In this document: in pieces, positions 50,801-62,800 of the stretch
Position numbering within the stretch: the first letter of the stretch is position 1
Layout of the letters: every line of letters begins with the position of its first letter
Source: Ridgeia piscesae
Lineage: Eukaryota; Annelida; Polychaeta; Sabellida; Siboglinidae
Direction of reading: 5' to 3'
NCBI GenBank assembly: GCA_025642075.2
Contig: JAODUO010000029.1
Coordinates: forward strand, 622,001-686,000
DNA length: 64,000 bases
Translations under genes and position numbers: made by a program
The notes under the pieces: model-generated
Told to the model about the DNA's origin: nothing
The model's input: only the letters and a program-made list of their open reading frames with translations
Databases searched by the model: none

Positions 50801-53800
50801 TTCTAACCATGAGTTTGGATCTGGAATAGGTTACATACATCTGGTATTGGGTAGGGAATATTCGTGTACAGGTGTATGACTAACTTATGTGCGTATGTTT
50901 AGTCAGAGTGTCTCTGTGTCTGGCTAGGTAATAGTGACAGTGTAGTGTGTAGTCTAGTAGGTTATCTCTTAAATTCAGTCAGAGTGTCTCTGTGTCTGGC
51001 TAGGTAATAGTGACAGTGTAGTGTGTAGTCTAGTAGGTTATCTCTTAAATTCAGTCAGAGTGTCTCTGTGTCTGGCTAGGTAATAGTGACTGTAGTGTGT
51101 AGTCTAGTAGGTTATCTCTTAAATTCAGTCAGAGTGTCTCTGTGTCTGGCTAGGTAATAGTGACAGTGTAGTGTGTAGTCTAGTAGGTTATCTCTTAAAT
51201 TCAGTCAGAGTGTCTCTGTGTCTGGCTAGGTAATAGTGACTGTAGTGTGTAGTCTAGTAGGTTATCTCTTAAATTCAGTCAGAGTGTCTCTGTGTCTGGC
51301 TAGGTAATAGTGACAGTGTAGTGTGTAGTCTAGTAGGTTATCTCTTAAATTCAGTCAGAGTGTCTCTGTGTCTGGCTAGGTAATAGTGACTGTAGTGTGT
51401 AGTCTAGTAGGTTATCTCTTAAATTCAGTCAGAGTGTCTCTGTGTCTGGCTAGGTAATAGTGACAGTGTAGTGTGTAGTCTAGTAGGTTATCTCTTAAAT
51501 TCAGTCAGAGTGTCTCTGTGTCTGGCTAGGTAATAGTGACTGTAGTGTGTAGTCTAGTAGGTTATCTCTTAAATTCAGTCAGAGTGTCTCTGTGTCTGGC
51601 TAGGTAATAGTGACTGTAGTGTGTAGTCTAGTAGGTTATCTCTTAAATTCAGTCAGAGTGTCTCTGTGTCTGGCTAGGTAATAGTGACAGTGTAGTCTAC
51701 TAGGTTATCTGCACAGTGGCAATTTTGTGATGCTGTCCTTATTTCAGGAGCTCAGCTCCAGATGTTATATATGTTCTGCCAGACTTATCAGCTGCGAGCT
51801 CAGTACACTCATTATTAAATTTGTCAAGACATCCTTCCGGGGTAAAATCACACCAACAACCATTTCCTAATTTCTCAGCAGCGAGCTGTTTCTCCAGTTA
51901 ACATATTTACCCAGGGGGTAGTTCAGGTTGTAAATGATCAAATAGTTGTTTATTGTTATAAAGCCTTCAAAATGATGTTATGAGCCAGGAATGTTGCTCA
52001 GCCTATTCATCTCAATAAGGGCTTTCATGGGATGTATCTTTACATAAATTATATGTCTACCATTGATCAAATGGTTAACTGTTACATTAATGTTGATTAA
52101 ACATATTTTGTGAAAAAGAAAACAAGCATGAGAATGTTGTGTAATATAAGTTTCTTAAATGGCCTGCATATCAGGAGTCAGTATACATTCTTTTAACAGC
52201 CCCCTAATGCTGGGGCGGTTAGGGGGCAGTTGGCGATATTACTGACTGAGCAGTAGGTGTGTGTGTAGCGTGATGTCACAGGCCATAAACCAGTCACATG
52301 TACAGGTTTATAGAGTAGTTGGAGCTTTGTTAAAGGAAGTGTAATGTTGCTACCATTGTGTTTTTTAGGGGGGGTCCAGAGGGTGGGGAGGGAGCATAAA
52401 TCAATGGGGAACATTTAAATTGATAGGAAATGACCTAAATCAAAACCGTGATGTATAGTTGACAATATGGGTACTTAAAGTACATCTGTTAAAACTGCAA
52501 TGAAATAATATATAATTAAGCCATTCAAAACAACTGTCGGGCTGTCTTCATTTCGACTGTATTGAAAAGTATATTGCTGATAGTTTTTGAAGGTTTTTGA
52601 TCCTTATTTTATACATGTCTACCATCCGTACAGTAATATTACTACCTGTGCGAAATGGGTTTTACCTGTCCACATGTCAGGTGAATGGGTCTCCACATAA
52701 AGGTATGATTTTGATAAATAAGACTCAACCTGCTTGCAAATAAACTCTAGATAATCACAAAAGCAAAACCCTTTCACTAAAATCGCTATTGTATATAGGT
52801 CATTTGTATCAGGTTATTAGCTAACGTCAAATGTAAAAGTGGATGTGATCAGTGTAAATGATAGGCCTACTTATTGTGAATTTCAATCAGTCTGCTTGTA
52901 GCAGGGTGTGAGGTTTCGGGTGTTCAGACAGTTTGTGCAAAGGAGGGGTGGGTAGTTTCAACCAGTCTGTATATAGAAAGGAATGAGCAATTTAAGCCAG
53001 TCTGCATGTAGGAGGGGATGGGCAGTTTCAGCCAGTCTGCATGTGGGAGGGGATGGACAGTTTCAGCCAGTCTGCATGTAGGGGGGATGGACAGTTTCAG
53101 CCAGTCTACATGTAGGAGGGGATGGACAGTTTCAGCCAATCTACACGTAGGAGGGGATGGACAGTTTCAGCCAGTCTGCACGTAGGAGGGGATGGGCAGT
53201 TTCAGCCAGTCTGCACGTAGGAGGGGATGGGCAGTTTCAGCCAGTCTGCACGTAGGAGGGGGTCGACAGTTTCAGCCAGTCTGCACGTAGGAGGGGATGG
53301 ACAGTTTCAGCCAGTCTGCACGTAGGAGGGGATGGGCAGTTTCAGCCAGTCTGCACGTAGGAGGGGATGGACAGTTTCAGCCAGTCTGCACGTAGGAGGG
53401 GATGGACAGTTTCAGCCAGTCTGCACGTAGGAGGGGATGGACAGTTTCAGCCAGTCTGCACGTAGGAGGGGATGGACAGTTTCAGCCAGTCTGCATGTAG
53501 GGGGGATAGTTTCAGCCAGTCTGCATGTAGGAGGGGATGGACAGTTTCAGCCAGTCTGCATGTAGGAGGGGATGGACAGTTTCAGCCAGTCTGCACGTAG
53601 GAGGGTATGGGCAGTTTCAGCCAGTCTGCATGTAGGAGGGGATGGGCAGTTTTAGCCAGTCTGCATGTAGGAGGGGATGGGCAGTTTTAGCCAGTCTGCA
53701 TGTAGGAGGGGATGGACAGTTTCAGCCAGTCTACATGTAGAAGGGGATGGACAGTTTCAGCCAGTCTGCGTGTAGGAGGGGATGGGCAGTTTCAGCCAGT

Positions 53801-56800
53801 CTGCATGTAGGAGGGGATGGGCAGTTTCAGCCAGTCTACATGTAGGAGGGGATGGGCAGTTTCAGCCAGTCTGCATGTAGGAGGGGATGGGCAGTTTCAG
53901 CCAGTCTGCATGTAGGAGGGGATTGACAGTTTTAGCCAGTCTACATGTAGGAGGGGATGGGACAGTTTCAGCCAGTCTGCATGTAGGAAGGGGATGGACA
54001 GTTTCAGCCAGTCTGCACGTAGGAGGGGATGGACAGTTTCAGCCAGTCTGCATGTAGGAGGGGGTGGACAGTTTCAGCCAGTCTACATGTAGGAGGAGTT
54101 GGCTGTTTTTGTCAGACTATGATTCTGTCCATAGGAAGGTGTGGGTGATTTTGGCCAGTCTGCACACTAAAGACTAAACTTAAATGATTTTGGTATATTG
54201 AGATCCCTCCCTCTCCCCCTGGGTCATTGTCCTCTCCCTCCAGCCCAGGGTCATTGTCTCTTTCCTAAACGTGGTATCCCAGTGTCTGGAAGAACACAGA
54301 TGGTGAACATGTTGTATGTGGTATTTCATGGCTTGCCATCCACGCTGGCAACCCTAGTACACAGCCAGTCAAGCACAGCACAATTGTCGTTTACATACAA
54401 TGCACAGTTAACGCATTTAAATATGGCCTATCGCTTGACTGAAATGTAGACTGGAATGATTGAGTTACGGGTTAACCTGTGCACTCAGTAGAAGCTGATG
54501 TCAGTCCATTGTCATTGTCAGAGTGCTGCATTTATTCTGTGTTGCGGAAAGGTTCAGTCATCATATGAATGAATCATGGGCTTGTCAACACATCTAAGCC
54601 ATAGTTTTCCAGACAAGTTTTGCTTTCGTAGTAAATAGTCAAATACGTTTTTCTCTCACCAAATAACATCTTAAAATAAAAATTCCAGATACAAGTGTGC
54701 ACTGTTTTTGAATGTAAAATACTATGCACGTGGTCAGATGAAATATGCTCTTCTAAAATATAAATAACAAAATTGGATTTAAAGTCACTTTATTAATGAA
54801 ATAATGTTGATAATCTATAGAAAGCTTTGATATAAAAATCAAATGGTTAAGAGGTGGGTTAGGTTTTGATGTCTACAGGTTGTGGCTGCATTTTTTTTAC
54901 CATGTAAGGCCTATATTTTTTTTGCTTGTTCAGACAGGTAAAATACACCAGATGGTCTACTTGTATTTGGTGTTTTTCATCAGATACACCAAATACAAAA
55001 ATCACAGAAATATAAATTCTGTGTTCCTCTGAAAAAAGTTAAACACATCTCTGCCAAATCTGCATATTTAGTTATAAACATTGGTTTGACCGACACATTT
55101 GGACTGGCCACAATGTCAGGTGTAATGGTAATCATGAAGAAAACATAGTTACTAAAACATAATATGTATTTAACTATTCTGACTATCGGTATGATACAGG
55201 GCTTTAAACAGGATAATGTTGCCAGTCACACTATTTTTGGTGGACTCATAAGCCCCATTGAGATGTGTTTTATGACCTGAAATAAATCTAAAACACAGTT
55301 GTGACACCTATTTTCAAGGCATAACTGATTTTATCTATGATTTTTTAAAGACAGCTCCTCACTTATTTTTTCGGTCCCCCGCCTGTCCAGTGATATTTGT
55401 ACCTGTCCATAACAGGTTTTACCTGTCCGAATGACGGGTGGACGGGTCACTGCATAAACCTACAGTATGAAGCCTTGCTATGGATTGATTCTGTGCTGAC
55501 AGAGACCACACCTAGGAGGTACATGGAAACAATGTAGCAATGTTATCATTGCTGGTTTCTAAGAATTCACATGAACCAGGACTTTCGACTGGTCTGCCTG
55601 TATCATTCCACCTGACTGACTCCCCATCTTCCCAGCTTATCTTCCCTGGCTGCCTCATGTACTTGTTTCACTAGTGATCATTTGATATCGTAGACTGCTT
55701 CAGACGGCCAGATCCAGTTGTTTTTATGTGCGGCACAGCTAGAATTCTTTGAAAGGATTGTGTTGCAGTAAAATGTTTTTGTATTGTACATGGTTAGCAA
55801 AGTTCGTTGAATTTAGCAGATTTCTCGTGAACTCAGCGTGATATTTGTGTAGGCCGCGGGTTATTAGACAGTGCATGTTGATTGATGATAATGTTTATGA
55901 TAGTAATATTATTCTCAAATGTCCATGCTGTGTTGTCACAACAGAATGTATTTTAGTAGTGGTGGATTAGTAACAATGCTATCATCTATTATTTTAAAGG
56001 GTGATTTTGGCATTCAGATATCCCAGGCAGCTGGTGGATGCAGACCTTTCAGGAAGAGTAGGCACAATCGATTAGGGACATGTGGTTTCTCAGAGGTCTT
56101 GTTTAGGAAGTTTAACGATTAATTTTCATGGTTTACATGAAAAAAAGTGAACTTTTTCTGGCAAAGAGTGTTTCATGTTTTTGGCTAAATACCACGCCCA
56201 TATGTCAGGGCTCTGCAAACTTGAATGTGTGGACCACATTTTCGTGGATTTTCTCTCTGCACGTCATGGCTTATCACTACCGGGTAGGTCAGTCGTGAGA
56301 TACTTTTTCGTAGAGTGTGTTTCCTGACTGACGGTGGGTCACCAAACACGTGATGTCCAGATGCTGAGGCAGGTGGCAAGGGAAACCCCAAAAAAACCAC
56401 TGAAACTGTTTGCGATATTGACATGACCCCCAAACAATATATGGCACAGAAACATCATTATCATCATCATCATCATTATCACTATCATCACCATCTGTAG
56501 CAGCATGACATATCTACTGGCAAGGTATGACATTGTTAGAAGTGGCCAGGTATGAAGGTAAAGCATGAGTCATGACCATAGTCTGCAATGAATGATTCAG
56601 TGGCATAAGTAGCTGAGGCATTCACCCAGGGTGGCAGTAAATAGGGTGCAGGGGTGCCATAAAGATAGTTGTTTCATTGACTGTCTGACTGGGTAGAAAT
56701 TGTAGACATTATAGCTGGTGTGAGTTAGTAGTTGTCTGCTGGGGTTTCAGTACAACATGTCTGTGTTTTATTCTATTGGTCGACACTGCTTTGAAAGCAA

Positions 56801-59800
56801 TGATATACATAATGTACAACGACATGTCCAGTACACAAGTTATGTAACTTATGGTCATATACATGCCTTTCAAAATACTAGCTATTTTATTAGGATCTTA
56901 GGTGTATAAAATGTAGAGAATTTACAAACACAACTCGAATAAATGGTAAAGAAAATTTTAAAACTAGGTAGGTTGTAAATATTTAAAACCCTAAAGTGGT
57001 CATAGTAAAATACATAAAATACAAGTTTTTGTGTTATGAGTATATTTTAAATTGTTAATTGAATACACCAGAGCAGAATGAGCAGTGACGATTTTTATTT
57101 CCCAAATCATGTACCGTATTCGTCCTATTAAATGTACATGCCATGATAAGTGTGCACCCTCATACATCCGTTTAGTCAATGATCTAAAATCTTGGCTGTG
57201 GGATCCAACTTGTAGCTTGTATGTCCTGAGAAACATTTGCCAGACTTGCCAATGACAAGATCAGTGTATACATTAAGGTCTGGGGGAAGACTCGTCCTTC
57301 AGTGGCTCAACTCTTCTCTCATTCACATCCATCTTCTCTTAGATCTTTTGTATGCAGCAATTTAAGTTCCATTACCACGTCCATCATAACTTCCGCATGA
57401 CAACCTTTTGTAATAGTGTAACCTTTCACCTTTACAACACAGCCATTTTGTGTAGATAGCTTATTTAGTCTCGGTTGCAGATTCCTTCGTCGGTTGCAGA
57501 TTCCTTGTCCAGTTTGTTATGGTTTCCATGTCATGACTCATAGATCTGCAATTACAACAGTGCTCATGTTGCATCAAGATGCCAACATACAGTCTTAATT
57601 TACCCACAACAGTGATACTTTTCTGTTTCTGCAAGCTGCAATTGTCCTGCACAACCAAAGAATAAAACGTTTTTTACAGCAAAATGTCTTTTTTAAACAT
57701 ACACTTCAATATATTCTCCATAGTAATCACGAATCTCCACTTGTAATTTTTTGAAGATGACTTGACTGTGTTTTATCAATGGCTGCGAGATGAACCGTTC
57801 AATGAGCTGTTGTCTTTAAAATTTGACCACCGTCAGTAGGATCTCATAGTGATCACATGACACCCTCAACTACATGTCTTAGGAGGGACGGAGTTAATTT
57901 CGGACATGTGGATATTTAAGAATTTTTTATATATTAACCCTCACAGTTGTGTATGTTATTACGTTATCCTGTAAGATGTGTGTCACCCTTACATATGTAT
58001 TACTGTATGGGTATATATATTATACATATTTGGAGTGGATTGTACTAGTGCGCATGCTGACCAACTGGGACACTTTTGAATCGGTACAAACGTGATCCTG
58101 CATAAAGTTCTGTTGATACAGTCTGGCTGTCAGCTGTGGAATATCACATGTTTGAGTCATTCTTTTTGTTGATAGATGGTTTGTTTTTGCAGGAAGGATG
58201 ATGGTCTGCTAAGAACAATGAGTGACGAGAAGGTGGGTAAACATTGCCACGGTTACACTATTGCCATGGTAACAAAAATGGCGACACATTATTGTATGTA
58301 TGTTAACGCCACAATGCGAAAAATTCCTTGCAATTTTTATTTTTTAATAAACTATTTTACCTGAACTAGACATGGATGCTGTGACAAACCATTGCTGCGG
58401 TCTCTTTCATATTTGCCTTGGATGAAGGTATGAGCGTTAAGTTCAATCAATCCCTGTACATCATACAAGTGCAGTCCTGTCCCAGACAACACAAAACAAC
58501 GTATCTTCAGCACATCTACCAAACTACCCAGCGCTTGTTTGACAGCCAACAGCAAATGATAAGAGCGCATGGCTCAAGAGACGACCAGTAGTGGTAGTTT
58601 GATTGTTTGTGATTTCGTAATTCCAGACATACGTTAGGTCGATTATTTGAGTGGTACTAAGGAGTCATCAGATTAGCGAGTGGATGTTATTGGACAAGGC
58701 AGGAAGTCAGCCGTCTGTGCAGAATCGACGCCGATAATTCAAACTCGCTTATGTTGTCAATGTTGCAATGGTGCAGGAAATGCAGATAAAAATAAAAACT
58801 GGTTCCCAGAAAAACAAATGTTGGAGCATCTTACGGCAGAAAATACAATGACATTTGATCTAGAAAATATCCATAGGTGATGCCTGCCCTGGTGTTACAG
58901 TCTGTTGTGTTTTTAACCTAACCCAATAGAAGACGTGTGGTGACCCATAGTAGAATTGTACAGAGCAAACAGACACTGGAAACTGTCCACCTTGTCAATA
59001 TCAACTACCTTCTGATGGTCATTTCCATTGCAAGCTCCAGCTGCTTGGCATCAAGCCGTTTTTGTGATAACAGTTTCTTGCATGATGCAAATCCGATCCG
59101 AAAGTGAAACCATGTCTTTAAAAGAGTTGAATGTTAAGTGACAATGAATGCTGTGGTGTTTGTAGCTCCTCAAGGCTCTGCCAGTGCTACAGGTTCTAGT
59201 TGACGCTCTGCTCGAGTTTGATGTGAGTACCAGGGGTAATGTCATTGGACACTTCTAGTGTTAGACGTACAACACTTATGAACACAGATAACACTTAAGG
59301 CCACCACATACGCGTACAAAATATATGCACGACAAGTGTTGAATAGTGCCATTTCATGTGTTAGACAATTTGTTTTGGCAGCCAACAGTGTACATATTGT
59401 GTGGTATTTGCTATGATAACAATGTATAATACAATATTTTAAAAGTTGTAACATTTCGAAACATCCAGTTGCTACAGCAAAGGTTTGTAGAATGTCTTAA
59501 AATCATATTTAAGATCATTTTACATGTAGTACCATTTTTATCTCTTCATAAACATTTATATATCTACCTTTTGAACTTGTGAATTTGTATACTTATTACT
59601 ATGAGGCAGTTTAATGATTTTACCAGAAATAAATGTGTACTGCATTAATTTGCTAAGTTCCCATTTTGTTGCGATGCACGTTCATGGAATGAGACTGGCT
59701 GACTGTGTAGGTGACGCCAAATGAATTGACAAATGGAGTCATCAACGCTGGCTTCATGCTGCTATTCAAAGATCTCATTCGACTGTTTGCGTGCTACAAC

Positions 59801-62800
59801 GATGGAATCATCAACCTCCTAGGTAGATATCACTGCTTCACTCACTCTCCCCGATCAGTTATATCAATATTATAAATGTTTGTTTCTCTGCCTGTATGTG
59901 GCATCCACATCTCTGCCCGTTTTGCATATGTTTAGCTTACATTTTTCATGCAATCTACAGGCTGTTTGGGGTGGTTTACTTAATTTAGACTTTTTCTAAA
60001 TTTGTCCTGGGGTTGGATAACTTTGGAGAACTAATAGTTCAAAAGGCTGTACTGTACACAGAGTTCAAACTGCAAAATTTGTTTTTGTAGTTCATTGTAA
60101 AAATAATTATGCTATTTACAACCTTGATACCGGATGTTTGAAAACAAATTGTACTTTTTAAATTATTGGCGTTTGAAAGTAGTCATCGCTAAACACAGGC
60201 ACCAACTCTGCCTACAACATGTCAGTGGGTGTTAAGTCTTTCCCGTGACCTGTTTCTGGGGTACGCTGAAACAATGTAATACAATTTTGCAAAAGTTAAC
60301 ATGACTTAATTTCCCCCTAATCATCGCAGGGTAACTCAGCTAGTAGTCATTAGAATAAGTAGCAATTACCAAGGTTTAATGTTTTACAACAGTTTCCTTT
60401 CCAGGCGAATGCAGTGATTAAATCTATAACAAGTTGTCTTTCACCAGAATCCACACAACGTTTCCCTTTGAGCCATGTGTGGTGTGCTACGTCTTTCAGA
60501 GGACTACTTTGTTTCCCTTTGAGCAATGTGTGGCGTGCTTCATCTTTCAGAGAAGTACTTTGACATGAACAGGAAACAGTGTAAGCAGGGCCTGGCGCAC
60601 TACAAGAAGTTTATCGTGCGCATGGACGGTGTGAGCAAATTCCTCAAGGTGGCCGAGGTAAAGCCGACGTCTCGAGCACTGTCGTCGTCCGCGGTAGATG
60701 TTGTCTTAGCGTCTCTGTCTCCACCCGCGGCCGTCTCGTTTCGTTCGTTTTGTTGATGTCTGTGTACTGGGGAATAGAAACAGTATCTGTCATTCGGCCT
60801 TTTGGTATTCAATATCCCACGATTCACTTCTCCAGCTGGTCATTTTTAGTTTGTTTGACAATTGTTTTGTATTTTGTACATTTGTTGTGGAGGTTGAGTC
60901 TGCACACTGATTGGTTGGTTTATTTATTGATTTCTTTTATTTATGTTAATTCATTCATGCAGCACTTTCTGATAATTCATTGTTAATATAAACAGGCTTT
61001 GGATAGACAGTCTAACGTTCAGTTGGCTGTCTTTGGGATCTTGTGACATGCTATGTCAGCGTAATATTTACACTGTTGTCATGACTAAACTGTAAGATTT
61101 ACAAAGCTGAAAACTGCGAACGTTTAACTGAAAGCAAAATAACTATTCAAAGGCCGAAATACAGTCGTTCCATCCCACGCACACAGACATATATTTTGCC
61201 TCAAGCACAGCTGGTATACGGGTCTCCGTCAGCTGTTGTCTCAGTGCTGCCCTCTGTCATGTTGCATGCGTATCGTATCGTGTCGTACTTGCCATTGTTT
61301 CAGAGAAATATTTTGACATGTCGAAGAAAAACTGTCGAGAGGGTTTCGGCATCTACAAGAAATTCTTAGTGCGAATGGATAAAGTAGCTGAATTTCTGAA
61401 GGTCGCCGAGGTGAGTGGGAGTGGCTTAGTTCAGGTCAGAGGTCATATTGTCACAAGGGGTCAGATGTCATGTTGTGACGGCTTCAGGTCATGTTGTGAC
61501 AAGATAATCAGAAATCTTACTGTTACGAGGGGGTCAGGTCATACTGTTAAGGAGGTCAGTTTGTATGAGGTGGTCACTATGCTATTGTGAGGAAGTCATA
61601 GGTCGTATGGGGGGTCAGGTCATACTGTTGTGAGGGGACCATAGGTCATATGAGGGGGTCAGGGTCGTACTGTTGCTAGCCTATCATCCAGTCGGGTATG
61701 GTTTATGGCTGTAGTTTGAACAGCAACGTAACAATACGGGAATATTTTATATCTGATTCATTGTAAAGCAAAATTTCAACATAAAGAGTGAATCATTACA
61801 GTGTATGATAACTGACAATAATGCATGTAAACAATGTTAAACCTGTTGGAGCATAACTGAGTCTTTGGTCTCTGGTTATTTTGGTGCCTGGATGTATACA
61901 ACGTAATTACAGTGAAGGTGTAGTGGTAATCTTGAACAATATGTGGTACATGGCGACTGTAGGGTAGACACGCCTGCAACTATACTATATCAGACAGCGA
62001 CACCCAAAAGGTACATACCCGTAAGGCATATAAAAACTCTTCTTTCATCACCCACCTTGGGTAGCTGAAGGATTGGGGGTGCAATAATTTTATCGTCTGT
62101 TTTGTGGAGACATTTGTAAATGTTATGCGTTGTTCATTGTGTCTATAACTGTATTCAGTTTTCACGTTTCACTAAAATACTTTACTAGATGGTAAGTACA
62201 GTGTTTTCTAAGCGTATGTTTTACAATTACTTTACTTGATTTTCCGTGTATCTAAGTTGATTTATGTTAGACTGTTTATCGAGTGCACCTCTCCTGGTTA
62301 ATAGCAGCCCCATTTGCATGGAAGAAATTTTGTTTTATTTTATTGGAAAGCCTGTATTACATGTATATATGGGCATAATTGTATGACATTGCTAATGTAG
62401 ATTTTAAATTTATTAACTTATTTAGTGTAATGAACGATTAATTATTGTTTTAATGTTCTATTCTTGAATGAATGATTCAGACATGATCACATGTATGGAA
62501 TGCACTGATGCAGGTATGATCATGTTGTGGTCATAATCATGTTTTGGTTGTAATCATTTGATAATTACTCAATTTCTTTACCCTCAAAATGGTGGTTAAA
62601 CATGTAAATATTGATGTTTTATTCTCTCCTTGGGTGGTTGCATTTATAACAAAATTCTTGTTTGTTGTATTAGCATTGTTTCTTGTAATTGTTTCGTAAA
62701 GACGAGTTGATAAGTTTGTCTTGTCTTTGTCGGTAGACACAGTGACTGAAGCAGATACTGTCAATACATTTGTTAGACTAACGTGCACAGATTAATAATG

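Larger units (their letters stand above)
42784..58192 (+). other. PICALM: PICALM intron 4 (15.4 kb), minisatellite-rich
   Basis: GTAAGT...TTTTTGCAG. Four unrelated minisatellite arrays (45.70-47.55, 48.73-50.31, 50.90-51.71 and 52.88-54.11 kb) make up over a third of it. MITE copies E and H are also present. The parts at 42784-45697, 47547-48726, 51715-52522, 54161-55196 and 55465-58192 are otherwise unique, with no coding exon recognised. A short inverted repeat CAGTATTGACCAG / CTGGTCAATACT lies near 43326-43378. Confidence 0.88.

Noticed and set aside
60658..60754. Exon 8a read-through as a separate C-terminal coding end
   Set aside because: The sequence after GAG fits a normal donor (GTAAAG) and homologues continue with VGIDKG. 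Kept only as a possibility under findings.
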